DNA from: Alistipes putredinis DSM 17216
GTDB taxonomy: Bacteria; Bacteroidota; Bacteroidia; Bacteroidales; Rikenellaceae
Direction of reading: 5' to 3'
Length of the DNA: 64,000 nucleotides
NCBI RefSeq assembly: GCF_000154465.1
Contig: NZ_DS499581.1
Location: 163,615 to 227,614, forward strand
Each line of letters opens with the position of its first letter. The stretch's first letter is position 1. Positions 36,616 through 46,390 of the stretch are shown piece after piece. The notes under the pieces are model-generated. The model was not told the origin of the DNA, did not search any database, and was given only the letters and a program-made list of their open reading frames with translations. The translations under genes were made by a program, and so were the position numbers.

Positions 36616-38778
36616 CTAATCATAGAAACCCCACGAGATACCCATCTTAAACATGCCCGGATTGAGCGGGTACTTCGCAATCGCGAAATATTCGCCGTTT
36701 CCGAACAGGCCCCGGTTGATATGCTGATATTTCAGGAATATCCGCATTCTCTTCCACTTGCCCATCAGGAAAAGATCCATGTAGGGATAATTCCCCACCT
36801 CGATTTCCCGTTGATTGAAGAACTCCGAGAGCGCAGGGTTGTAGCCGGGCGCATAGTAGCGCGTATTGAAATGGCCATCGACTCCGAACTGCACCCGGAG
36901 CACGTTGCGCACCGCCCAAAATTCGTAGTAATACGAGAGGAAGGCGCTGACGAGCGGAACGGGTATGACTCTATGATTCGTACTCCACTGCAACAAAACC
37001 TTATGGTCCAAATGAAGTCCGGCGATCCGGAAATCTTTGCGGGCGTACACGCTCGTCACGCTGACGCTTCCGTTGTCCTGCGCTATCTGGCTGTCGGCAC
37101 CGTAATAAATCTTATCGGTGACAATGCCTTGCCACACACCGACCTCAAACGCATAATCGGGGACACGGAAAGCAACTTCGAAACGAGTTTCATTCTCCTT
37201 GCGCAAAGGAGTCAACCACACGTAGTGGTTAGAGAATAGATTCTCCTGCCAGTAATCCGGCGAACGCGTTTCCATACGGAAACGCCCTTCGAGAATCAGG
37301 GGACGTTTGCGGATATATCCCGTCAGCGCCAGATTGGCGCCGAACGAAACGTCACCGCCGCGATATCCCGACGGGTAGAACTTGGCGTCAGCTCCCCAAT
37401 CGACATATTTCTTGATCTTTCCTTCGACCGATCCATATACGAAGTAACTGCTTTTCCCCACCTTCTCGTACTTACCGTTCAGGTAGGAATCCAGCCTGAA
37501 CTGCGAATAGGTGTGCAGGTCGAGTCCTACACCTCCGTTCACCGTACCGACCACACCGTTGCGATCCCAGGGCTGCGCCTGAATGAACACCCGGTTGGAA
37601 ATCACCCGCTCATAGATCGAGTCGCGCGTCTGCGTGGGATTGATAAACCAGTTCTTGTAATATTCGAGATCGCGTGCCGGAACGAAATTACCTTTATCAT
37701 CCCGTTCGTAACGGTCGTCGGTATAGGTTCCCCGAACATCCTTATAAACTTTGCTCCAGGAGTTGTACTCGAACGAATGACCGATGAATACGGCCGGCAG
37801 ATTGGCGATCGAAAAGTCGCTTTCGGTAACCGGCAGCAACGGAATACCGTACGACTGTTCGACGAAAAACGCATTGTTGCGGTATATGTTGGTAGCCTGC
37901 GAGCTCGTCAGTCTCATCGGCACGCCCGACGGCATTTCGAAAGTCGTATCCCGGATCGCCCATTCACCCACCACGCCGCCGTTCTCACGTGTTTCTATGT
38001 GGTTGTTGATGAATCCGGCATGCACCGAATAACGCTTTCCCGTGTGCGAAACGGCAACCGAAAGGTTGTGGTTCTTGGTACGGGACCACTCGTAAAGGCC
38101 CTTGGTGCCGCGCGACCGATAATTGACGTTGAAGCCCGTAGTCGGCGAAATATTATGTCCCAACGTCAGGCTGAAATTCTCCTCCCGGAACTTCTTCTGT
38201 CCCGACTCAAGGTACATGAAGTGGAAATACGGCCGTTTGAGGTTGTAGAAGGGGACGTTTTCCATGCGATAGGTATAGACATCGAAACCTTCGGCAAAAG
38301 AGAAGTCGCGGTATTGAGGCCGTTCGAAGTAGTTGTACGGTAACGAAGCCTGTCCCAACGCACCCACGGCGGCATGGCCGACGCCTTCCTTATAAAACGG
38401 GTAGTCGATGCGGAAAGTGGCGAGCGTGGTATCGAGCGGATTGATATGCACCTGGTTGTAGTCCCGCGAGATCGTCCACGAAAAGTTGGGCAGCGCACGG
38501 ATCGAATCGTTGAAAAAATAGGATTCGAGGGGCTTTCGAAGCCGTTTTTTCTTGGTCGAATCGGTCGGCATGGCGGGTTGTTCCTCGCCGTTCTGCGTCT
38601 GGAACGGGTTGCTGCCGAGCATATTGTTCGGATTATTCGGGTCGTTCGGATTCTGATTGTTCTGGTTTCGCAGGATCGCGCTGGCGTCGAATTGAGCGGA
38701 TGCCTCCAACGTCGGAAAGGCCAGCAGCCCTCCCCACAGCAAAATCCACAGAATTTTTTTCAACACCTTCGGAAACAT
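36616..38778 (-). CDS. Putative porin (Porin_10 family)
   Basis: 720 residues. Signal peptide ending LEASAQ, an Asn/Pro-rich low-complexity linker (NQNNQNPNDPNNPNN), then a long beta-barrel whose strands (YFHFMYLESGQKKFREENFS, GHNISPTTGFNVNYRSRG) are typical of the Bacteroidetes putative-porin family. The frame is open to 38796, but the -7 box at 38804-38811 puts the transcript start at about 38797, so the ATG at 38778 (MFPKVLKK) is preferred. Function as a diffusion pore is assumed from the family name. Confidence 0.85.
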   Translation of the reverse strand: MFPKVLKKILWILLWGGLLAFPTLEASAQFDASAILRNQNNQNPNDPNNPNNMLGSNPFQTQNGEEQPAMPTDSTKKKRLRKPLESYFFNDSIRALPNFSWTISRDYNQVHINPLDTTLATFRIDYPFYKEGVGHAAVGALGQASLPYNYFERPQYRDFSFAEGFDVYTYRMENVPFYNLKRPYFHFMYLESGQKKFREENFSLTLGHNISPTTGFNVNYRSRGTKGLYEWSRTKNHNLSVAVSHTGKRYSVHAGFINNHIETRENGGVVGEWAIRDTTFEMPSGVPMRLTSSQATNIYRNNAFFVEQSYGIPLLPVTESDFSIANLPAVFIGHSFEYNSWSKVYKDVRGTYTDDRYERDDKGNFVPARDLEYYKNWFINPTQTRDSIYERVISNRVFIQAQPWDRNGVVGTVNGGVGLDLHTYSQFRLDSYLNGKYEKVGKSSYFVYGSVEGKIKKYVDWGADAKFYPSGYRGGDVSFGANLALTGYIRKRPLILEGRFRMETRSPDYWQENLFSNHYVWLTPLRKENETRFEVAFRVPDYAFEVGVWQGIVTDKIYYGADSQIAQDNGSVSVTSVYARKDFRIAGLHLDHKVLLQWSTNHRVIPVPLVSAFLSYYYEFWAVRNVLRVQFGVDGHFNTRYYAPGYNPALSEFFNQREIEVGNYPYMDLFLMGKWKRMRIFLKYQHINRGLFGNGEYFAIAKYPLNPGMFKMGISWGFYD

Positions 38779-38803
38779 CGGAATACGTACGCGCAAATCG
38801 CGG

Positions 38804-38811
38804 CAAAGATA
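38804..38811 (-). promoter_or_regulatory. -7 promoter box for the putative porin
   Basis: The minus strand reads TATCTTTG. It decides the porin start codon and shows that the porin can be transcribed separately from pssA, whose stop lies only about 9 bases away. Confidence 0.7.
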
Positions 38812-38819
38812 GTAAAAAA

Positions 38820-39548
38820 TCAGGCTTTCGGTGCTTTATCGGGATTTCCCGAGCGCATGCAGAGCCAGCGAACCGCCGACACGACGATATATAGAACGAT
38901 AATTACCGGGATAGCGTATGTACGAAGTATAATTATCAACACGATACTCGCCAGCAGAAAGAGGTACCTCACCTCGTTTCCACGCCAGCCGAAGCCGTGG
39001 AACTTGAGAGCGAACATACGGATCGGAGAAACGAGGAGCAGGGAGGTCAGTACGGCGATCAGCAACACCCCGTCCGAAGAAAGAGCGACCGCCCCTTGCT
39101 GCCACAACATGCCGAGCGAAGCGCAGAGAAGCGATCCGGCAGGCGTCGGAAGTCCGCAGAATTCGACCGTCTGCGTTTCGTCGATGTTGAACTTGGCCAG
39201 ACGCAGCGCGGAAAACGCCGTCAGGACGAACACGCCATACCCCAGCTCCCAGGCCGCCGGCAGACAGCAAGGTTCGGTTTGCAGGCAAACCTGCCAGAGC
39301 ACTGCGGCAGGAGCCAGTCCCGAGGTAATGACATCCGCCAACGAATCGAGCTGCACCCCGATCGCCGAAGACGAATGCAACAGACGGGCCACGAAACCAT
39401 CGAAAAAATCGAACACGATTCCTGCGACTATCAGCCAGAAAGCAAGTGTCAAATCATTGTACATCAGTGCTGCCACGACGGCAAACGACCCGCAGAGCAG
39501 ATTCATGAGGGTCAATAAATTCGGTATCGTGAAAAGTCGTATCCGCAT
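38820..39548 (-). CDS. pssA: CDP-diacylglycerol-serine O-phosphatidyltransferase
   Basis: Makes phosphatidylserine, the precursor of phosphatidylethanolamine, at the inner membrane. 242 residues with several hydrophobic helices. The CDP-alcohol phosphotransferase signature D-x2-DG-x2-AR-x8-G-x3-D-x3-D is intact (DFFDGFVARLLHSSSAIGVQ followed by LDSLAD). Start supported by the upstream -7 box at 39580-39587 (minus strand TATATTTG). Confidence 0.94.
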   Translation of the reverse strand: MRIRLFTIPNLLTLMNLLCGSFAVVAALMYNDLTLAFWLIVAGIVFDFFDGFVARLLHSSSAIGVQLDSLADVITSGLAPAAVLWQVCLQTEPCCLPAAWELGYGVFVLTAFSALRLAKFNIDETQTVEFCGLPTPAGSLLCASLGMLWQQGAVALSSDGVLLIAVLTSLLLVSPIRMFALKFHGFGWRGNEVRYLFLLASIVLIIILRTYAIPVIIVLYIVVSAVRWLCMRSGNPDKAPKA

Positions 39549-39579
39549 TTGTAAAAGAATTAGTCCACCTATTAGTAGG

Positions 39580-39587
39580 CAAATATA
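39580..39587 (-). promoter_or_regulatory. -7 promoter box for pssA
   Basis: The minus strand reads TATATTTG, 32 bases before the pssA ATG. Confidence 0.65.
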
Positions 39588-39692
39588 GGAAAAATCTATC
39601 GGTTACACGCACACGACCGTCGTAAAATGCACATCGAAAAAATTGCCGAAAGCTATTTTCACCCTCAACATCCATATTTTTCAGAAAAAAGT

Positions 39693-39700
39693 TAACTTTG
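39693..39700 (+). promoter_or_regulatory. -7 promoter box for lutABC
   Basis: TAACTTTG, a TAnnTTTG match, 51 bases before the lutA ATG in an AT-rich stretch. Confidence 0.65.
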
Positions 39701-39751
39701 GAATCCTGTTTGTTGCTTTTTCGGCAAACAGCTTCTAAACACACACGACCG

Positions 39752-40492
39752 ATGAAAGTTGGACTTTTCATTCCCTGTTACATCAACGCGCTCTATCCCG
39801 AGGTGGGCGAAGCCTCTTACAAGCTACTCACACAGTTGGGTGTAGAGGTGGATTATCCCCTCGATCAGACCTGTTGCGGCCAGCCGATGGCCAACGCAGG
39901 CTACGAGCGCGACGCCAAGGCCCTGGCCGAGCGGATGGAAGCGCTGTTCGCCAAATACGACTACGTGGTGGGGCCTTCGGCCAGTTGCGTGGTCTTCGTC
40001 AAGGAGGGATACCCCCGCCTGCTGAACGACTACCGCGAACATGCCTGCATCGATTCCCGCATCTGGGAGATCTGCGAATTCGTACACGACGTCGTAAAAC
40101 CGACCTCGCTCCCGGCCCGTTTTCCGCACAAAGTGAGCATCCACAACTCCTGCCACGGATTACGCAAGCTCGGGCTCGGTTCGCCGAGCGAGCTGAACCT
40201 GCCCTATCATTCGAAACTGCGCGACCTGCTCACGATGGTCGAAGGCATCGAAATCGCCGAACCCTCGCGCATCGACGAGTGCTGCGGCTTCGGCGGTATG
40301 TTTTCCGTCGAGGAGAACGCTGTTTCGACCTGCATGGGACGCGACAAAGTACGCGACCACCTCTCCACGGGCGCCGAATACATCACCGGCGCCGACAGTT
40401 CGTGCCTGATGCACATGCAGGGCATCATCGACCACGACAAACTCCCGATCCGCACCCTGCACATCGTACAAATCCTCACCTCGACACTATGA
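39752..40492 (+). CDS. lutA: Lactate utilisation protein LutA
   Basis: Part of the LutABC complex that oxidises L-lactate to pyruvate. 246 residues with two cysteine-rich CCG domains: QTCCGQPMANAGYERD near residue 38 and DECCGFGGMFSVEENAV near 178. The ATG at 39752 (MKVGLFIPCYINALYPEVG) is the family-typical start, although the frame is open from 39698. The stop overlaps the lutB start by 4 bases. Confidence 0.95.
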   Translation: MKVGLFIPCYINALYPEVGEASYKLLTQLGVEVDYPLDQTCCGQPMANAGYERDAKALAERMEALFAKYDYVVGPSASCVVFVKEGYPRLLNDYREHACIDSRIWEICEFVHDVVKPTSLPARFPHKVSIHNSCHGLRKLGLGSPSELNLPYHSKLRDLLTMVEGIEIAEPSRIDECCGFGGMFSVEENAVSTCMGRDKVRDHLSTGAEYITGADSSCLMHMQGIIDHDKLPIRTLHIVQILTSTL

Positions 40493-41877
40493 GCAGCCAC
40501 TCCAAAGCCGCAGCGAAATTCATCGCCGACGCACCGCGCACCGCCTGGCACGACAAAGCCCTGTTCGCCGTACGCACCAAGCGCGACAAGATGATGCACG
40601 AAGTTCCCGAATGGGAGGCGTTGCGGGAAGCTTCGTCACAGATCAAACGCCACACGCTGAGCCACCTGGCCCATTACCTCGAAGAGTTCGAACGCAACGC
40701 CACCGCCAACGGCATCGTCGTCCACTGGGCTGCGGATGCCGACGAGATGAACCGCACGGTCTGGGAGCTCATATCGGCTCACGGCGGCAAGAACCTCATC
40801 AAGAGCAAGTCGATGCTGTCGGAGGAGTGCGGACTGACGCCCTATCTGCTCCAGCGCGGCGTCGATGCCGTCGAAAGCGACCTGGGGGAGCGCATCATGC
40901 AGTTGCTGCACGAGCCGCCCAGCCACATCGTGCTGCCCGCGATCGCCGTCCGCCGTGAAGAGGTCGGCGCCCTCTTCGAAAAAGTGTGGCATACCGAACC
41001 CGGCAACAGCGACCCGACCTACCTCACGCACCAGGCCCGGATTCACCTGCGCTCCAAATTCCTCGGTGCCGACATCGCCATGACTGGCGTCAATTTCGCC
41101 GTGGCGGAAGCCGGGGCGTTCGCCGTCTGCACCAACGAGGGCAACGCCGACCTCGGCACTTCGTTCCCCGACCTGCACATCGCCATCATGGGGCTCGAAA
41201 AGGTGATCCCCGACTACCGGGCGCTCGCCGTCTTCACCCGCCTGCTGGCCCGCTCGGCCACCGGACAGCCCGTAACGGCCTACACCTCGCTCTACCGACG
41301 TCCCGCACCGGGCAAACAGATCCACGTCATCATCGTCGATAACGGCCGTACGGAGTCCCTGGCCAACGCCGCGCACCGCAACATGCTCAAATGCCTGCGC
41401 TGCGGCGCCTGCATGAACACCTGTCCCGTTTACCGGCGATCGGGCGGTTACTCCTACTCGTATTTCATCCCGGGACCGCTGGGTATCAACCTGGGTATGC
41501 TCCGTTCGCCCGAACGGTACGGCGGCAATGTTTCGGGCTGCTCGCTCTGTTACTCCTGCTCGGACGTATGCCCGGCCAAGATCGACCTCGGAGAACAGAT
41601 CTACGCGTGGCGGCAGGAGATGGGCGAAAAGAACCTGATCGACTGGCACAAAAAGTTCATGGTCAAAGGTATGGACTTCGCCATGGGCGGTCCGGGCCGT
41701 TTTTACGCGGCTGTCGGAGCGGCCCGCATCGCGGAATACCTGCCCCGCTTCGTACTCAACAACAAGTTGAACCCCTGGTATGCTTACGGGCGCGACATAC
41801 CCCACTTCGCCCGAAGCACCTTCAACGCCCGGTGGAAAGCGGGCAAAGTCAAATCCGAAAAACCGACCGAACGATGA
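40489..41877 (+). CDS. lutB: Lactate utilisation iron-sulfur protein LutB
   Basis: Iron-sulfur subunit of the lactate oxidation complex. 462 residues: an N-terminal LUD-type domain (about 60-290) and C-terminal 4Fe-4S motifs CLRCGACMNTCPVY and CSLCYSCSDVCPAKIDLG, followed by a DUF3390-like tail. The ATG at 40489 overlaps the lutA stop (ATGA), as expected for coupled translation; the open frame before it is only the shadow of lutA. Confidence 0.95.
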   Translation: MSSHSKAAAKFIADAPRTAWHDKALFAVRTKRDKMMHEVPEWEALREASSQIKRHTLSHLAHYLEEFERNATANGIVVHWAADADEMNRTVWELISAHGGKNLIKSKSMLSEECGLTPYLLQRGVDAVESDLGERIMQLLHEPPSHIVLPAIAVRREEVGALFEKVWHTEPGNSDPTYLTHQARIHLRSKFLGADIAMTGVNFAVAEAGAFAVCTNEGNADLGTSFPDLHIAIMGLEKVIPDYRALAVFTRLLARSATGQPVTAYTSLYRRPAPGKQIHVIIVDNGRTESLANAAHRNMLKCLRCGACMNTCPVYRRSGGYSYSYFIPGPLGINLGMLRSPERYGGNVSGCSLCYSCSDVCPAKIDLGEQIYAWRQEMGEKNLIDWHKKFMVKGMDFAMGGPGRFYAAVGAARIAEYLPRFVLNNKLNPWYAYGRDIPHFARSTFNARWKAGKVKSEKPTER

Positions 41878-42446
41878 ACAGCAAAGAAATAATACTGAAC
41901 CGCATCGCCGGAGCCGCCATGCCTCCGGTCGATTACCCCGCTTTCGACTTCACTCCGCTGCGGTTCGAAGATCGCACGGCCGCCTTCGCCGAAGCCGTGA
42001 AAGCGGCCGGCGGGCAGGTCGTCGCGGCAGACGGGAACCCCCTTACAGAGTTGATCCGCCGATACTATCCCGACGCCAAAACCATCGCCTCCGTCCTGCC
42101 CGAAGCACACGCCACTATCAACCCCGACACGGTGGACGACGCCCGGAAGCTGATCGATATCGACCTGGGCGTAATCGACGGTTGTTTCGGCGTGGCGGAA
42201 AACGGCGCGGTATGGATCCGGCAGGACATCCGCCACAAAGCCCTCTATTTCGGTGCCACGGCCCTGATGATCCTCATCCCGCGCGATGCGCTGGTCGATA
42301 CGATGCACGAGGCTCTCGCCCGACCGGAATTGGACGACTTCGAATACGGATGCTTCATGTCCGGACCGTCGAAAACCGCAGATATCGAACAGGCCCTGGT
42401 CTTCGGGGCGCACGGTCCGATGTCGGTCACCGTCGTACTGCGGTAA
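41874..42446 (+). CDS. lutC: Lactate utilisation protein LutC
   Basis: Third LutABC component, 190 residues, LUD domain (IDIDLGVIDGCFGVAENGAV, then FGATALMILIPRDALV). It overlaps the lutB stop by 4 bases. The three-gene order and overlaps match the conserved lutABC operon. No regulator (LutR) or lactate permease is adjacent. Confidence 0.93.
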   Translation: MNSKEIILNRIAGAAMPPVDYPAFDFTPLRFEDRTAAFAEAVKAAGGQVVAADGNPLTELIRRYYPDAKTIASVLPEAHATINPDTVDDARKLIDIDLGVIDGCFGVAENGAVWIRQDIRHKALYFGATALMILIPRDALVDTMHEALARPELDDFEYGCFMSGPSKTADIEQALVFGAHGPMSVTVVLR

Positions 42447-42470
42447 ACCGCATCTCTCGACTCCACATCC

Positions 42471-42504
42471 ACTATCCGGCACTTTTTCCCAAGTGCCGGA
42501 TAGT
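42471..42504 (+). terminator. Hairpin after lutC
   Basis: 13-bp stem ACTATCCGGCACT / AGTGCCGGATAGT with an 8-base loop, 25 bases after lutC. The following T tract is short, so strength is uncertain. Confidence 0.7.
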
Positions 42505-42614
42505 TCGTTGTACGATTCGTCCGTATCATCCGTAAAATTTCCCTGGCCGACAAATATCCGCATTTCAAAAACATACCGAACAATATTTAATTTTCATCCG
42601 AGAATAATTTTAGC

Positions 42615-42622
42615 TATCTTTG
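42615..42622 (+). promoter_or_regulatory. -7 promoter box for manC
   Basis: TATCTTTG about 76 bases before the manC ATG, in an AT-rich region. Confidence 0.65.
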
Positions 42623-42697
42623 TCTAATGGATCGATCCGGCGATGCCGGCCGTAAATTCCGAAATCATTCAAAAACAAACCGCAGCAACAACTCATC

Positions 42698-43774
42698 ATG
42701 GACAAACATACCTATTGCGTCATCATGGCCGGCGGCATCGGCAGCCGCTTCTGGCCCAAAAGCCGCCAATCCAAGCCCAAGCAATTCCTCGACATCCTCG
42801 GCACCGGCAAGTCGTTTATACGCATGACGTACGAGCGTTTCGAAAAACTGGCTCCGGCTGAAAATTTCCTGGTCGTGACCAACGCCCGCTACAAAGACCT
42901 CGTGCTGGAACAAATCCCGGAACTCGGGCCGGAACAGGTACTCTGCGAACCCGTCGGACGCAACACGGCTCCCTGCATCTGTTATGCAGCCTACGGACTG
43001 CAGAAGCGCGATCCGGGAGCGAAGATGATCGTCACCCCGGCGGATCACCTGATCCTCAACGAGGAGGATTTCCGCGCCATCATCGGCGAATGCCTCGACT
43101 TCATCGACGACCGGGCGGCTCTGATGACCGTCGGCATCAAGCCCACCCGTCCGGAAACGGGCTACGGCTATATCCAGGTATCAGACGACCGGACCATCAG
43201 CAAGGTCAAGTGTTTCACCGAAAAACCCAACCTGGAGCTGGCGCAGACGTTCCTGCAATGCGGCGAATTTCTCTGGAACTCCGGCATCTTCGTCTGGAAA
43301 GTCGGCGACATCATCGAAGCGGTGCGCACCTACCTGCCCGAGCACCACGCCCTCTTCTCGGACATCCAGCCGGTATTGGGCACTTCAGAAGAAGCGGAAG
43401 CCATCGCCCGAGTATTCTCCGAATGCCGCTCCATCTCGATCGACTACGGCGTGATGGAGAAGGCGAACAACGTCTATGTACGCCGCGGAGAGTTCGGCTG
43501 GAGCGACGTGGGGACCTGGGGCTCGCTCTACCAGCACGCCCGCAAGGACCGTTACGCCAACGCCAAACCCGAGAAGGGATGTTATACGGACGAAAATACC
43601 CGCAGTTGCATCGTCTCCCTCCCGGAAGGCAAAGTAGCCGTCATCAACGGCCTGAAGGAGTACATCGTGGTGGATACGGAGGACGTGCTGCTGATCTGTC
43701 CGCGCAGCGAGGAACAGAACATCAAGAAGTTCATCGACGAAGTGAAATACAACGAAGGCGACAAACATATTTAA
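42698..43774 (+). CDS. manC: Mannose-1-phosphate guanylyltransferase
   Basis: Makes GDP-mannose from mannose-1-phosphate and GTP for surface glycans. 358 residues. The nucleotidyltransferase signature is at the N-terminus (VIMAGGIGSRFWPKSRQSKP, then KPKQFLDILG), followed by EPVGRNTAPC, VTPADHLI, GYGYIQV and FTEKP. It lacks the C-terminal phosphomannose-isomerase domain of bifunctional enzymes. Gap of 122 bases to murF. Confidence 0.94.
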   Translation: MDKHTYCVIMAGGIGSRFWPKSRQSKPKQFLDILGTGKSFIRMTYERFEKLAPAENFLVVTNARYKDLVLEQIPELGPEQVLCEPVGRNTAPCICYAAYGLQKRDPGAKMIVTPADHLILNEEDFRAIIGECLDFIDDRAALMTVGIKPTRPETGYGYIQVSDDRTISKVKCFTEKPNLELAQTFLQCGEFLWNSGIFVWKVGDIIEAVRTYLPEHHALFSDIQPVLGTSEEAEAIARVFSECRSISIDYGVMEKANNVYVRRGEFGWSDVGTWGSLYQHARKDRYANAKPEKGCYTDENTRSCIVSLPEGKVAVINGLKEYIVVDTEDVLLICPRSEEQNIKKFIDEVKYNEGDKHI

Positions 43775-43896
43775 GGGCCACAACATTTCCGCTCCGACGC
43801 GGGATTCCGGAGCCGCCGGGATTTCCGAAAAGGTAAATGCCCCTCGCCGGGTTTCCCATCGACAAGCGTTCCGCTCTTCTTTTGGACAAGGAAAAC

Positions 43897-45180
43897 ATGA
43901 CCAAATATTCGATTTCCCCGATGTCATCCCTGTATGAACTGTATCTGCGCCACCCGCGCATTTCGACGGACTCCCGCCGCATCGAGCCCGATTCCGTATT
44001 CTTCGCGCTCCGGGGGGCGTCGTTCGACGGCAACCGCTTCGCAGCCGACGCCCTCGAAAAGGGGGCGGCATACGCCGTCGTGGACGATCCCTCGCTCCCG
44101 AACACCCGCCCCGACAAGGCAGACCGTCTGATCGTCGTGGACGACGCGCTGCAAACCTTGCAAGCCCTCGCCCGGGAACACCGCCGGGAGTTGGGGCTGC
44201 CGATCCTCGCCATCACGGGCAGCAACGGCAAAACCACCACGAAGGAGCTGGTCAGCCGCGTACTGGCCGAGAAATACGAAGTCTATGCCACCCGGGGCAA
44301 CCTGAACAACCACATCGGCGTACCGCTGACCCTGTTGGCAATGACCCGCGACGTGGAGTTCGGCATCGTGGAGATGGGTGCGAGCGCGTGCGGGGAGATC
44401 GCCCTGCTCTGCTCGATCGCGGAACCCAACTACGGCATCGTCACCAACATCGGACGAGCCCACCTGGAAGGCTTCGGCGGCCCGGAGGGTGTCCGGCGCG
44501 GGAAAGGCGAGCTGTACGACTGGCTCGCCCGGACCGGAGGGCGCGTTTTCGTTCCTGCCAACGACCCGGTCCTGATGTCCATGGCGGCCGAACGCGAAAC
44601 GCTGGCTGCGGAGTGTTACCCGACCACGCTGGCCGACGGCGTGGAGCACCACCTCGAAGGGGACTACAACCGCTTCAATGTCGCTGCGGCGGTCGCCGTC
44701 GGGCGTTATTTCGGCGTGGACGACGAACGCATCCGCTATGCCGTAGGCTCCTATCGGCCCGACAACCACCGCTCACAAAAAATACGCACCGGGCAGAATA
44801 CCCTGATTCTCGACTGTTACAACGCCAATCCCTCGAGCATGCAGGCATCGCTCGTCAACTTCCGGCAGGAACCGCTCGAAGGCTGCACCCGGAAGATACT
44901 GATCCTCGGCGATATGCTGGAACTGGGCGACTGGTCGGATGCGGAACACCGCCATATCATCTCCCTCGCCGCCGAAATTCCCGATGCCCGTATCTTGCTG
45001 GTCGGACCGCATTTCGCGAAGGCTTACCGCAGCCTGGAATCCCGACCCGCCGACACGACTCTCTACCCGTCGCAGGAAGTACTGGCCGCAGAGCTCCGGA
45101 AACATCCCGTATCGCAGGCCCTGATCCTGGTCAAAGGATCGCACAGCATCGGACTGGAGAGGCTCGCCGATCTCCTGTAA
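43897..45180 (+). CDS. murF: UDP-MurNAc-tripeptide-D-alanyl-D-alanine ligase
   Basis: Last cytoplasmic step of peptidoglycan precursor synthesis, adding D-Ala-D-Ala. 427 residues. Mur-ligase domains with ATP loop ITGSNGKTTTKELVSRVLAE, NLNNHIGVPLTLL, EMGASACGEI, TNIGRAHLEGFG, DCYNANPSSM and LGDMLELG. The frame opens at 43837, but the ATG at 43897 is preferred since MurF homologues begin shortly before the LYELYLRHPRISTDSR stretch; the ATG at 43921 is a further alternative. Confidence 0.95.
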   Translation: MTKYSISPMSSLYELYLRHPRISTDSRRIEPDSVFFALRGASFDGNRFAADALEKGAAYAVVDDPSLPNTRPDKADRLIVVDDALQTLQALAREHRRELGLPILAITGSNGKTTTKELVSRVLAEKYEVYATRGNLNNHIGVPLTLLAMTRDVEFGIVEMGASACGEIALLCSIAEPNYGIVTNIGRAHLEGFGGPEGVRRGKGELYDWLARTGGRVFVPANDPVLMSMAAERETLAAECYPTTLADGVEHHLEGDYNRFNVAAAVAVGRYFGVDDERIRYAVGSYRPDNHRSQKIRTGQNTLILDCYNANPSSMQASLVNFRQEPLEGCTRKILILGDMLELGDWSDAEHRHIISLAAEIPDARILLVGPHFAKAYRSLESRPADTTLYPSQEVLAAELRKHPVSQALILVKGSHSIGLERLADLL

Positions 45181-45206
45181 CGATTCGATTAACAAACACA
45201 GCGACC

Positions 45207-46175
45207 ATGAAAACATTCAGATACCTCATCGCCGGACTGCTGTTGCTTGCGGCGCTTCCCTCCCAGTCCAAAGAGGAGGAAATCTCGGTTTCCCGTTCCT
45301 GGGGCAAACTCTCCGGAACGCTGACCGTACCCGACGAAGGAAGCGACGCAGCGGTGCTGATCATCGCCGGCTCGGGACCGACCGACCGCAACGGCAACAG
45401 CGGCTCGGGCCTAATAACCAACACCTACTACATGCTCGCCCGTGCGCTCGAAAAAGAGGGAATCGCCTCGCTCCGCTACGACAAACAGGGCATCGGAGGC
45501 AGCCGTTACCAAGATCCGGAACTTTACAAACAGGAAGACCGGCTGCGCCTGGCCGACTACATCGCCGACGCCGAAGCCCTGACGGATTACCTCAAGGAGC
45601 GCGGCTTCCGAAAAATCATCCTTGCCGGGCACAGCGAAGGTTCGCTCGTCGCATTGGTCGCAGCGACCGAATCGCCCGACGTCGCGGCCGTCATCTCGCT
45701 GGCGGGAGCCGGCTATCCGATCGACGAAATCCTGCAACTCCAGCTCACCCGCGAACTGATCTCCTACAATCCCGGACTCATCCTCAACGTGCAGTCTATC
45801 CTCTCCCGGCTCAAACAAGGGAAAACGACCGAAGATATTCCCGCGATTTTACAAGGTATCTTCCGACCTTCCGCACAGCCTTACCTGATCTCGTGGATGC
45901 AATACGATCCGCGCGAAGTGATCCGGCAGGTAAAACAGCCGGTCCTGATCGTCAATGGCGACAACGACATCCAGATATCCGCCGACAACGCCGAAGCTTT
46001 GGCCCAAGCCCGGCCCGACGCCGACAAGGTCATCATCGAAGGGATGACCCACCTGCTGAAACAGAGCGAAGTGACCGATCCTCAACGGCAAAAAACGACT
46101 ATTTATATGGATGCTGCCGCGCCTGTTTCCGAAAAGTTAGTGACGGTCATGGCGGATTTCATCCGCCGGATATGA
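45207..46175 (+). CDS. Secreted alpha/beta hydrolase
   Basis: 322 residues with a signal peptide (LLLLAALPSQS). Alpha/beta-hydrolase fold with LIIAGSGPTDRNGNS, LRYDKQGIGGS, nucleophile elbow GHSEGS (catalytic Ser), acid VNGDNDIQI, and His in GMTHLLK. This resembles the acyl-CoA thioester hydrolase/BAAT-like and esterase group of Bacteroidetes. Substrate unknown. It starts 26 bases after murF. Confidence 0.88.
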   Translation: MKTFRYLIAGLLLLAALPSQSKEEEISVSRSWGKLSGTLTVPDEGSDAAVLIIAGSGPTDRNGNSGSGLITNTYYMLARALEKEGIASLRYDKQGIGGSRYQDPELYKQEDRLRLADYIADAEALTDYLKERGFRKIILAGHSEGSLVALVAATESPDVAAVISLAGAGYPIDEILQLQLTRELISYNPGLILNVQSILSRLKQGKTTEDIPAILQGIFRPSAQPYLISWMQYDPREVIRQVKQPVLIVNGDNDIQISADNAEALAQARPDADKVIIEGMTHLLKQSEVTDPQRQKTTIYMDAAAPVSEKLVTVMADFIRRI

Positions 46176-46272
46176 CCTTCTGTCGGCACGGCGAAACGTC
46201 GGCCCCGCCCCGGGGATTCCGCGCCATCGCATGCCGCCCGGGGGATAATCATCTTTTCGACGACCGGGACCG

Positions 46273-46307
46273 AAAAATGCCCCGGCAATACGAATTGCCG
46301 CATTTTT
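46273..46307 (+). terminator. Terminator after the hydrolase gene
   Basis: Bulged stem AAAAATG...CGGCAA / TTGCCG CATTTTT with a short loop ending in a T run, about 100 bases after the stop. The bulge (CCC) lowers confidence. Confidence 0.65.
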
Positions 46308-46343
46308 AGGAGCCATTGCGTTTGATTTTCTGAAAGAAAAACC

Positions 46344-46351
46344 TACTTTTG
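46344..46351 (+). promoter_or_regulatory. -7 promoter box for the OPT-pepT unit
   Basis: TACTTTTG, 40 bases before the transporter ATG. Confidence 0.65.
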
Positions 46352-46390
46352 TAAGTTGTCTCGGAATTTTAACGAAAACCTACATACGCA